A stretch of 10,493 bases of DNA from Candidatus Methylomirabilota bacterium (GTDB lineage: Bacteria > Methylomirabilota > Methylomirabilia > Methylomirabilales > CSP1-5). A model generated the notes under the pieces. It saw only the letters and a program-made list of their open reading frames with translations. It made no database searches and was not told the DNA's origin. Position numbers and translations under genes: made by a program. Shown piece after piece: positions 4,873 through 10,493 of this stretch. Numbering within the stretch: the first letter of the stretch is position 1; each line of letters opens with the position of its first letter. The stretch covers positions 1-10,493 of the forward strand of contig JAKEGQ010000188.1 in assembly GCA_022615475.1 (NCBI GenBank). Direction: 5' to 3'.

Positions 4873-4899
4873 GCCCAAACTGCGGTTCTCTTAGGGGTC
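4873..4899 (-). promoter_or_regulatory. Shared upstream element, copy 1 (SPOR/3-TM gene)
   Basis: This 27-bp element matches positions 7416-7442 at 22 of 27 bases in the same orientation. Its core on the plus strand is GCCCAAACTGCGGTT, followed by CTTAGGGG. It spans the stop codon of the PilZ-like gene and lies 183 bp upstream of the SPOR/3-TM start at 4689. A perfect TTGACA (minus strand, plus positions 4872-4867) directly adjoins it, but no good -10 hexamer lies at the usual spacing. Confidence 0.5.
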
Positions 4900-6111
4900 T
4901 CGCCGCTGTGGACGATCAGGCGGCAAGCTAGTAGCCTGCTCCACCAGTTTGGGCAGAAATTCCCGCCAGGGGATCTCCACGCCCCGAACGATGCGGAGGC
5001 CAAGCGCATAGCTCCCCGGCTGATTCGGTTCCTCCTGAAACCAACGCACCTCGGCCTTGAAGAAAATCGTCTGATCCTTGAGCCCTCGGAATTGCAACGA
5101 GAGGCCCACAGTTGTCCCCGCAGTAAAGATCTCAGGGCATTGCACTCGCAGACCGCTCTTGCTCCAGTTCACAAGGCTCACCGGAAGCGGAGGGTCTGTA
5201 TCCTTGCGAAACGTCGCGGAAATGCTTCGCTGGGTTGCCTCATCAACGCGGTGCCTCACCTCCCGCCTCCACTGTGTGCACAGGGGGACGAGACCGGCGT
5301 GAAATCTGGAGATGGATGCGAGCAAGCACATGGCGAGTGCCGCCTCTTCCTTGATCCGGCTGAGCTCCCGAAGGGCTGCCTTGGCTTCCCGTTGGGCGGG
5401 TGTCAGACGAGACTCCAGCGGTTGGTCTTTCAGGGCGACGAACCTGGCCACGGCCTGCGGGTCTCCCTTGCGGGCCAGGACGCGCTCGGCCTCGGCTTCG
5501 AAGATCTCGATGGTGTCGGTATCACCGGCGGCAAGGGCCTCCTCATACTCACCAAGTAGGTCGGCAGCCGATTGCTCCTCCCAGGCACGGGTCAGCTTCT
5601 CCTTCAAGGAAAAGCGCGCGATGACCCTGGCAAGCTCCTGCAGAGCCTTGAGGGCCTGTTCCGCCAAGTCATCCTTCTTGCCGGCGAGGAAGCCCTGGGC
5701 CTCGGCCTCGAAGACCTCGACCTTCTCGTTATCTCCTTTAAGGAGGGCCTCCTGATACTCGGTGAGCAGGGCAGTGCCGGATTGGCCTTGGGTCAGCTTG
5801 TGCCTCAGGGAGAAGCGGCCAACGATCTGATAGAGCCTCTTGATAGCGTCGCGGGCCTGGCCGGGTAAATCCCGACGGACGGGTTTGAGGATCGCCTGTA
5901 GCGCTTCTTCCTTCTCGATGACCTTCTGGCGAAAGGTCTTCAGCAGCTGTTCCGTCACCTGACCGAGGCTCTCCTGGGCGTGCTGGAACTTCTCCATTGC
6001 CGCGGACGGCATGAGTGCCTCCTCGGTCAAGATCGAGCATGCCTCTGCGATGAACATACCGAAGAGCTCTATGGGGGCCTTCGTCATCTGTCTCAGGTCG
6101 TCCATCGGCAC
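4891..6111 (-). CDS. Duplicated helical protein with a C-terminal PilZ-like domain
   Basis: The protein has 406 residues and no signal or TM segment. Residues about 1-280 are helical and Glu/Leu/Ala-rich. They include an internal duplication: VGRFSL (97-102) to residue about 145, and IARFSL (164-169) to about 215, with matching YQEALLKGD/YEEALAAGD and VEVFEAEA/IEIFEAEA blocks. Residues about 285-385 look like PilZ: NWSKSG (315-320) fits [D/N]xSxxG, and later strands include AEVRWFQ and YALGLRIV. The RxxxR motif is not clear (nearest QRSIS), so c-di-GMP binding is doubtful. The start is GTG 6111 with GAGGG upstream, or ATG 6105. A promoter lies at 6173-6202. The helical part may be a scaffold or sensor; its function is unknown. 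Confidence 0.85.
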   Translation of the reverse strand: MPMDDLRQMTKAPIELFGMFIAEACSILTEEALMPSAAMEKFQHAQESLGQVTEQLLKTFRQKVIEKEEALQAILKPVRRDLPGQARDAIKRLYQIVGRFSLRHKLTQGQSGTALLTEYQEALLKGDNEKVEVFEAEAQGFLAGKKDDLAEQALKALQELARVIARFSLKEKLTRAWEEQSAADLLGEYEEALAAGDTDTIEIFEAEAERVLARKGDPQAVARFVALKDQPLESRLTPAQREAKAALRELSRIKEEAALAMCLLASISRFHAGLVPLCTQWRREVRHRVDEATQRSISATFRKDTDPPLPVSLVNWSKSGLRVQCPEIFTAGTTVGLSLQFRGLKDQTIFFKAEVRWFQEEPNQPGSYALGLRIVRGVEIPWREFLPKLVEQATSLPPDRPQRRDP

Positions 6112-6172
6112 CGCTTCCGGCCCTCATCTGCCCTGTCCGCGTCTAACGGAAGGCCTAATTTGTTCCGGAGGA

Positions 6173-6202
6173 AAGATAGGGGTGAGCATAACCACCTGTC
6201 AA
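6173..6202 (-). promoter_or_regulatory. Sigma-70-type promoter of the PilZ-like gene
   Basis: On the minus strand, TTGACA (plus 6202-6197, perfect) and TATCTT (6178-6173, 4/6) are 18 nt apart. The predicted start near 6166 gives a leader of about 55-60 nt. The rest of the 278-bp gap 6112-6389 shows no gene. A weak -24/-12-like match (minus TTGGCAGAGATCGGGC, from about 6252) lies further upstream but has a poor -12 element. Confidence 0.55.
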
Positions 6203-6389
6203 TATGCAGTTTTTTCATATTTTGCGCGAGACACGACCGCCCGATCTCTGCCAAAATGTCACGGTTCTGCCTCAGCGAGGGAGACCTGTTAGTGGAAAAA
6301 TGAAAGAAGCGTTCCTCTTGTAGACCCGGCTTGAGCGAGCTGTCAAGGGGAATAAAGACCCAGAGTGAGAGGGAGCTCGCGTGAGAAGA

Positions 6390-7280
6390 TTATTGGCGCG
6401 CGATGATGGGTGTAAATCCTTGCCTCTTGAGGGCCTCAAACACCTCGACCGCTTCCGATCGGCTTTCGTATTCGCCCACACGGACGGCATGCACCGGGGT
6501 GGGGACAGCCTTCGAGACGATCTTGGGGGTGTAGTTCTTCTTCTGGAGATTGTGAGCCAAGTCGATGGCCTCATTGAGATCAACGAACGACCCGACCTCC
6601 GGACCGAACTTTCCACCTTCCGTCTCGACCACGTTCGACGGGAACCCATCGACTTTCAGCCTACCTGCAGTCTGTTCCGCTTCCGCGCGGCTCTCGAATT
6701 CACCGCCATAGACGCGATGGCGGGTCATCGGCGCGGTCATCGTGCGGATGATCGGGCGGAACCCGAGTTGTTCCAAACGTGCCTTGAGGGCGACGGCGTT
6801 CCGCTCGACAACCAGAGCAGCGACCTGGACGGTGTACTGTTTTTCCCTCTTCGCCTCTGGCTCCGTTACGGCAGCCATCGGCTTTGCGGCAGGCTTCTCT
6901 GTGACTCGTGGTGCCGGGGGCGGAGGCCTCATGATCGGAGGCGCCTTCGCCTCAGGGGGGGTGGTTGCCTTGGGGGGTGCTTCCGCCGTAGGCCGCCTCG
7001 GCACGAGATCCTTGCAGAGCGCGTAGCCCGATTTCCCCCATAGCTGTACCTCTCTGACCTTGCACCATTCGCCGTCTGTGTCGGCAGGTTCGATCTCCAC
7101 GATATCGCCTGGTATGAGCTGCATGACCACCCGGCCCTCGGCGGCCATTTGGGAGAACACGAGTACGTCCTTGTCCAGGGTCATCCGTTCCGGCGGGGCT
7201 GCCGCCTCGGCCGGATAGCCGCCTAGGGCAACGGCGGCCACCATAGCCAGGGTCCGGGCCAGAAGTCTTGCTCCCTTCAA
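6390..7280 (-). CDS. Secreted protein with SH3-like domain and two SPOR domains
   Basis: The protein has 296 residues. A signal peptide (1-26, ending YPAEA-A) is followed by an SH3-like domain (about 33-93) with VMQLIPGDIVEIEPADTDG, EWCKV and GKSGYALCKDLV, typical of bacterial SH3 modules that bind cell-wall peptides. A Pro/Ala-rich linker (95-145) leads to two SPOR domains: 147-220 (QYTVQVAALVVERNAVALK, RVYGGEFESRAEAEQTAGRL) and 224-296 (EVGSFVDLNEAIDLAHNL, AVRVGEYESRSEAVEVFEAL). The protein should be periplasmic and bind peptidoglycan through both ends. The start is TTG with AGGGGG 8 nt upstream; an in-frame TGA lies five codons before it, so no longer form is possible. The Cys pair 73/89 could form a disulfide. 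It may help to mark the septum; no enzymatic motif is seen. Confidence 0.9.
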   Translation of the reverse strand: MKGARLLARTLAMVAAVALGGYPAEAAAPPERMTLDKDVLVFSQMAAEGRVVMQLIPGDIVEIEPADTDGEWCKVREVQLWGKSGYALCKDLVPRRPTAEAPPKATTPPEAKAPPIMRPPPPAPRVTEKPAAKPMAAVTEPEAKREKQYTVQVAALVVERNAVALKARLEQLGFRPIIRTMTAPMTRHRVYGGEFESRAEAEQTAGRLKVDGFPSNVVETEGGKFGPEVGSFVDLNEAIDLAHNLQKKNYTPKIVSKAVPTPVHAVRVGEYESRSEAVEVFEALKRQGFTPIIARQ

Positions 7281-7415
7281 CGGTCTTACCCCCTCTCAAT
7301 CTCGGAGCGTTTCCGGTCAGAACTCGCTAATTCCCCAAGCGTTGCAAGTTTTGCACCTATTTCCTCTTTCCTCGCCCTGAGACCCTGGATACGCACACGT
7401 CAGGCATGTGATCTT

Positions 7416-7442
7416 GCCCAAACTACAGTTTTCTTAAGGGAC
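7416..7442 (-). promoter_or_regulatory. Shared upstream element, copy 2 (SH3/SPOR gene)
   Basis: This is the partner of positions 4873-4899 (22/27 identical), lying 135 bp upstream of the SH3/SPOR start at 7280 and in the same orientation. The plus strand reads GCCCAAACTACAGTTTT and then CTTAAGGG. The core AAACT-AC-AGTTT is a palindrome, as a dimeric regulator would need. The surrounding gap 7281-7548 holds no gene. Confidence 0.5.
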
Positions 7443-7460
7443 AGCTAAGGCAAAGAAGAT

Positions 7461-7502
7461 GGGAAGATGGGGTGTGTCTGGGGGATGGGAGGGCGATGGG
7501 GG
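7461..7502 (+). other. Cluster of six G-runs, G-quadruplex type
   Basis: Runs of 3 to 5 G lie at 7461, 7469, 7480, 7487, 7491 and 7498. The last four, with loops AT, A and CGAT, fit a canonical quadruplex. The cluster is on the plus strand, downstream of the phosphatase gene and upstream of the SH3/SPOR gene, both on the minus strand. Confidence 0.5.
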
Positions 7503-7510
7503 AGAGTTTC

Positions 7511-7549
7511 GTCAGCAAGCGAGCAAAAGGGGTTGAGTCTCTTGCTGAC
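7511..7549. repeat. Inverted repeat at the 3' end of the ppx/gppA gene
   Basis: GTCAGCAAG (7511-7519) pairs perfectly with CTTGCTGAC (7541-7549), the last base lying in the TAG stop (7549-7551). The tail on the minus side is GAAACTCTCC, not a T tract, so it is at best a non-canonical terminator for the phosphatase operon; the plus side is more T-rich (TATTTCTTGTTTTC) but no plus-strand gene leads into it. Confidence 0.45.
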
Positions 7550-8490
7550 TATTTCTTGTTTTCATGGCGGTGGGCCAGGTGATGCAGCAGGATGCCTTCG
7601 CGGAGGCCGCCGTCGCTCACCGTGAGCTCATCGAAGCCGAATACATCCAGAATCTCACGCATAAGCAAAGTGCCGGCCACGATCACATCGGCCCGGGGCG
7701 GCTCGAGGCCAATGATCTTTCGCCGCTCGGCCAAGAAGAGGGAGCAGAGGTGATCCAGAAGCTCCTGGAGGCGCTTTCTGGACAGGCGGTGGCCCGTCAC
7801 GCGCTCGCCATCGTACCTCGTCATACGAAGGTCGATCGCGGCAAGGGTGGTAGCCGTGCCCGCGGTCGCCACCAGGATCGCCGCCGCTGGGATACTGAGA
7901 GATGCAGGTACGTGCCGGATGGTCTGGCGAATCGAGGTCGCTGCTGACTCGAGTTCTTCCCTGGAGGGCGGGTCACCTTTGAGGTGGGCTTCGGTCAGCT
8001 TTACCACGCCGATGGGGAGGCTGACGTATCCAGTGATTTTTCCCTGCTCGAATGTGGTGAACTCGGTGCTGCCGCCTCCGACGTCCAGGATGAGCATGTT
8101 GCACCAGTCCGGGCCCAGGGCATGGGACACCCCGAGGGCGGTCAAGGTCGCCTCGACTTCTCCTGAAATGACCACGAGATCGATTCCCGCCTCTCTCCGA
8201 GCGCGGTCGAGGAATTCGGCGCGGTTCTTGGCTTCTCGAGCCGCACTGGTGGTGACGGCAAAGATCTCTTGGACCCGGTGCTCCTCGGTCTTCTGGGCAA
8301 AGCGCTGAAGCACCCGGATGGTGCGCTCCATGGCCGCAGGGCTCAGTGTGCCGGTCTCCTGGAGACGCTCCCCAAGGCGGGTGATCACCTGCTCCTCAAA
8401 GACGGCCCGATAGGTCCCGTCTCTGTCCGCGTCGGCGACGAGGAGCCGAACGGTATTTGTTCCTACGTCAATCGTCGCGTACCTGGCCAC
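7549..8490 (-). CDS. Ppx/GppA-family phosphatase (short form)
   Basis: The protein has 313 residues, one ASKHA-fold phosphatase unit. Motifs in order are IDVGTNTVRLLV (7-18), TTSAAREAKN (80-89), ISGEVEA (108-114), LDVGGGSTEF (135-144), ATAGTATTLAAI (208-219) and SDGGLREGI (292-300). The family hydrolyses polyphosphate from its end (Ppx) and/or pppGpp to ppGpp (GppA) in the cytoplasm. The C-terminal HD-like half of E. coli Ppx/GppA (about 500 aa) is absent, as in many short homologues, so which substrate dominates cannot be told. The family SGxEEA motif is SGEVEA here, one Glu being Val. The start is GTG at 8490, 10 nt after the NFACT gene stop, with only a weak AGGTG site; the two form an operon. 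Confidence 0.9.
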   Translation of the reverse strand: MARYATIDVGTNTVRLLVADADRDGTYRAVFEEQVITRLGERLQETGTLSPAAMERTIRVLQRFAQKTEEHRVQEIFAVTTSAAREAKNRAEFLDRARREAGIDLVVISGEVEATLTALGVSHALGPDWCNMLILDVGGGSTEFTTFEQGKITGYVSLPIGVVKLTEAHLKGDPPSREELESAATSIRQTIRHVPASLSIPAAAILVATAGTATTLAAIDLRMTRYDGERVTGHRLSRKRLQELLDHLCSLFLAERRKIIGLEPPRADVIVAGTLLMREILDVFGFDELTVSDGGLREGILLHHLAHRHENKK

Positions 8491-8500
8491 TACTCAGCAC

Positions 8501-9418
8501 CTATCGGTCTTGGCGAGGGGCGGTGCCGGCGCCAGCCGCCGCTCGCTCCGCGAGTCCTGCCACCGCGGCAGGATCCGGCCTGACCACAATCGTCTTCTCC
8601 TGCGTGATCAGGACCGTTCCGGGCTTGCTCCCCTTTGAGCGCCTGACAAAGCGGACAGCGGTGTAGTGGACGGGGACCTTGCCGGCGTTCCGGGCCTTGC
8701 TGAAGAAGGCGGCGAGCAGCGCGGCCTCGCGTAAGGTTCGCGGAGGGACCGTCTGTCCCTTCGGGTTACGGACGACCACGTGTGAGCCGCCGTAGCCTTC
8801 GACGTGGAGCCACAGGTCGTGGGGGCGCGCCAGGCGAAAGGTGAGGTGCTCATTCCCCGCGGAACTCCGGCCCACCAGGATTTCCCGGGCATCGGTCGAG
8901 AGGTAGCGGCGCGGCTCACGCCTTGCCGCACCCTCGTCCTGAGACCGGGGCTTGAGCGGTGGCGGCTCGAGCCGCTCGAGCCCATGGGCCGTCTTCGCCC
9001 TATCCACGGCCTCGCCGCTCTCTGCCTGGACGACCCTTTCCAGGGCCGACTCCCACTCTTTGAGTTCTCCTTCGGTCTCGCTGAGCCGGCGCTCGATGAC
9101 GGGCAGTCCGCGTTTCACCTTTCGGGCCTGCTTGAAGTATCGCTCGGCGTTGGCATCGACCGAGAGGGCCGGGTCGAGGGCGATCGTGACGGACCGACCT
9201 GGCTCGGCGTAGTAGTCGGGGACGGTGACCTCGGCGAAGCCACGCCCGACGCGCTCATGGTGAACCCGGAGGAGCTCCCCCTTCCGGCGGAGTTCCTCCC
9301 ACCCCCGCGCCTTCGCGAGGTCCGCCAGAATCTTCTCCCGCCGCCGCGCGAGGCGCCGAATCCTCTGCCGGAGGAGCCTGCCGTAGCGCTCTTGTGTCAC
9401 CTTCCACTGCGGCATCAT
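8501..9418 (-). CDS. RqcH/NFACT-like protein lacking the NFACT-N domain
   Basis: The protein has 305 residues, against about 550-600 for RqcH. Residues 8-55 and 88-135 form coiled-coil arms; between them lies the family's middle region (RKGELLRVHHERVGRGFAEV then LDPALSVDANAERYFKQARK). Residues about 170-280 are the NFACT-R (DUF814) domain, with ILVGRSSAGNEHLTF, HDLWLHVEGYGGSHVVVRNP and PVHYTAVRFVRR. Full-length RqcH binds stalled 50S subunits and recruits tRNA-Ala for alanine tailing; its NFACT-N domain, which contacts the tRNA, is entirely absent. No relict of it lies upstream, where yicC diverges within 195 bp. This is therefore a short form rather than a recent break, probably still RNA- or ribosome-binding. 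The first ATG (9418) has no ribosome-binding site but a promoter placed for a leaderless mRNA. Confidence 0.88.
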   Translation of the reverse strand: MMPQWKVTQERYGRLLRQRIRRLARRREKILADLAKARGWEELRRKGELLRVHHERVGRGFAEVTVPDYYAEPGRSVTIALDPALSVDANAERYFKQARKVKRGLPVIERRLSETEGELKEWESALERVVQAESGEAVDRAKTAHGLERLEPPPLKPRSQDEGAARREPRRYLSTDAREILVGRSSAGNEHLTFRLARPHDLWLHVEGYGGSHVVVRNPKGQTVPPRTLREAALLAAFFSKARNAGKVPVHYTAVRFVRRSKGSKPGTVLITQEKTIVVRPDPAAVAGLAERAAAGAGTAPRQDR

Positions 9419-9427
9419 CGCTGGGCT

Positions 9428-9456
9428 ATCTTATCCGTGAGCGGGCGGCAAGTAAA
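9428..9456 (-). promoter_or_regulatory. Promoter for a probably leaderless NFACT-like mRNA
   Basis: On the minus strand, TTTACT (plus 9456-9451, 4/6) and TAAGAT (9433-9428, 4/6) are 17 nt apart. The predicted start, about 9421, is 3-4 nt from the ATG at 9418, and no Shine-Dalgarno precedes that ATG, so both facts point to leaderless translation. The hexamers are only moderate matches. Confidence 0.45.
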
Positions 9457-9491
9457 GGGAGAGGGTGGCCGGTCCCAGGCGTCGTTCAGGT

Positions 9492-9520
9492 TTGACAGGC
9501 GGCGAAAACTGCAGTAAATT
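9492..9520 (+). promoter_or_regulatory. Sigma-70-type promoter of yicC
   Basis: A perfect TTGACA (9492-9497) is 17 nt from TAAATT (9515-9520, 4/6). The predicted start near 9527 gives a leader of about 87 nt before the ATG at 9614. It is divergent from the NFACT-like promoter, with 35 bp between the two -35 hexamers. Confidence 0.7.
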
Positions 9521-9613
9521 AAGGGTTACGTCGGGAAATCTCCTCAAGGGGGTCCGTAGCGTTCGCGAGGCATCGGCGGCCTTCGCCGGGTGGCCTGGAG
9601 TGGTTGGGTCCCA

Positions 9614-10492
9614 ATGCTCAAGAGTATGACCGGGTACGGCAGGGCCGAGGGTGCCACAGCCGCCTACCTGTACACCGTCGAAATCCAGGCCCTTAACCAC
9701 CGGTTTACCGACATCCGGATCAAACTCCCCCGGGCCTTGACGGCCCTCGAGCATGTGCTGCATCGCGAGATCCGCGAACGGGTGCACCGAGGTCGCTTCG
9801 ACGTCCAGGTCACGGAAAAGCTGCACGGCGAGCTGTCGCGGACGCTCCGCATCGACCGGGGGGCCATCCAGCAGTACGTCGCGGCGCTCAGGGATCTCCA
9901 GCGGGAATTGGGTCTCGGCGGTGAACTGACCATCGAGGCGCTGATGGGGCTGCGGGACCTCGTCAGCCTAGAGGGCGCGGAGGTGGACCTGACGGAGGCG
10001 GAGGCACTCGTCGTAGGACTGCTGCATCAGGCCCTGGACGAGGTCGAGTCGATGCGGAAAAAAGAGGGAGAGCACCTGGCCCGGGGTCTTGCGGTGGGCG
10101 CCAGCCAGATCGAGGCAGCGCTTGGGATCGTGGAGGCCCGGGCGCCTCACGTGGCGGAGGCCTACCGGGCCCGGGTGCACGAGCGCGTCACGGCCCTGCT
10201 GGGCGCCCCACTGTCCGATCCGGATCGGCTCGCGCAGGAGGTGGTGCTCTTCGCGGACCGGTCGGACATCACCGAGGAGTGCGCGCGGCTCAAGAGCCAC
10301 CTCGCGCAGTTCCGAACGAACCTCTCGGGAAGTGGTCCCCACGGTCGGCGGCTGGAGTTTCTCTTGCAGGAGATCCACCGTGAGGTCAACACCATCGGGA
10401 CGAAGGCGGCCGATGCGGTCATCTCCCCGGCCGTGGTGGAGATGAAGGCGGACCTCGAGCGACTGCGGGAGCAGGTCCAGAACATCGAATGA
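9614..10492 (+). CDS. yicC: YicC/YloC-family endoribonuclease
   Basis: The protein has 292 residues, full length for the family (E. coli YicC is 287). The N-terminus MLKSMTGYGRAEG and the following EIQALNHRFTDIRIKLP are the YicC_N signature. The C-terminal domain (DUF1732) includes EFLLQEIHREVNTIGTKAAD and ends with the usual REQVQNIE. YicC proteins are cytoplasmic oligomeric endoribonucleases; in E. coli, YicC influences decay of the small RNA RyhB, and B. subtilis YloC is a relative. The start at 9614 is chosen by family alignment; a GTG at 9590 would add eight unconserved residues, and the GGAG before 9614 is distant (13 nt). In many bacteria yicC is followed by gmk and rpoZ; the window ends one base after its stop, so this cannot be seen. 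Confidence 0.95.
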   Translation: MLKSMTGYGRAEGATAAYLYTVEIQALNHRFTDIRIKLPRALTALEHVLHREIRERVHRGRFDVQVTEKLHGELSRTLRIDRGAIQQYVAALRDLQRELGLGGELTIEALMGLRDLVSLEGAEVDLTEAEALVVGLLHQALDEVESMRKKEGEHLARGLAVGASQIEAALGIVEARAPHVAEAYRARVHERVTALLGAPLSDPDRLAQEVVLFADRSDITEECARLKSHLAQFRTNLSGSGPHGRRLEFLLQEIHREVNTIGTKAADAVISPAVVEMKADLERLREQVQNIE

Positions 10493-10493
10493 G

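Noticed and set aside
4831..5559. 242-residue open frame on the plus strand
   Set aside because: It mirrors the PilZ-like gene on the other strand; no protein family features.
9431..9826. Remnant of an NFACT-N domain upstream of the short RqcH-like gene
   Set aside because: The minus-strand frame is the shadow of yicC and shows none of the NFACT-N features.
1..10493. CRISPR array, prophage or defence-system genes
   Set aside because: No regularly spaced repeats, integrase, nuclease, transposase or toxin/antitoxin-type gene was seen anywhere in the window.

Overview
The window is GC-rich bacterial chromosome. Lipoprotein and Sec signal peptides, SPOR domains, PilZ domains, a bactofilin and a YicC-family gene all point to a diderm (Gram-negative type) bacterium outside the well-studied model groups. 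I cannot fix the phylum; Methylomirabilota, Rokubacteria, Nitrospirota or Desulfobacterota-like lineages would fit, but this is inference. Almost every gene lies on the minus strand. The exceptions are a gene tail at the left edge, closed by a strong terminator, and a complete yicC at the right edge.

Minus strand, in transcription order (right to left). A divergent promoter region at 9419-9613 separates yicC (+) from an RqcH/NFACT-like gene (-) that lacks the N-terminal NFACT-N domain. A short-form Ppx/GppA phosphatase gene follows 10 nt later. Next are a secreted SH3-like/SPOR/SPOR protein (6390-7280), a 406-aa cytoplasmic protein with an internally duplicated helical region and a C-terminal PilZ-like domain (4891-6111), and a three-TM protein with a C-terminal SPOR domain (3952-4689). 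Then comes a run of small genes: a short hypothetical, a small exported protein, a stand-alone response-regulator receiver overlapping a glycine-zipper lipoprotein gene by ATGA, and a single-domain PilZ protein. Last are a bactofilin and a zinc-ribbon protein, again overlapping by ATGA.

The theme of 284-7280 is cell envelope and cell shape. SPOR domains bind septal denuded peptidoglycan, bactofilins form membrane-associated scaffolds, PilZ domains usually respond to c-di-GMP, and there is a lipoprotein and a receiver domain. A joint role in c-di-GMP-linked envelope or division control is inference from the neighbourhood.

The most interesting stretch is the roughly 600-bp gene-free region 1117-1719, between the PilZ and bactofilin genes. 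On the minus strand it has a near-consensus sigma-70 promoter (1580-1608), about 360 nt with several nested helices, and an intrinsic terminator (1214-1260), all upstream of the bactofilin ribosome-binding site. This looks like an independent structured non-coding RNA or a long attenuator leader, and I do not recognise it. The same DNA carries nested palindromes and, on the plus strand, three short blocks resembling the 5' part of RNase P RNA.

A second notable signal is a 27-bp element with 22 identities, found upstream of both SPOR-domain genes. Two G-quadruplex-type G-run clusters sit in intergenic DNA.
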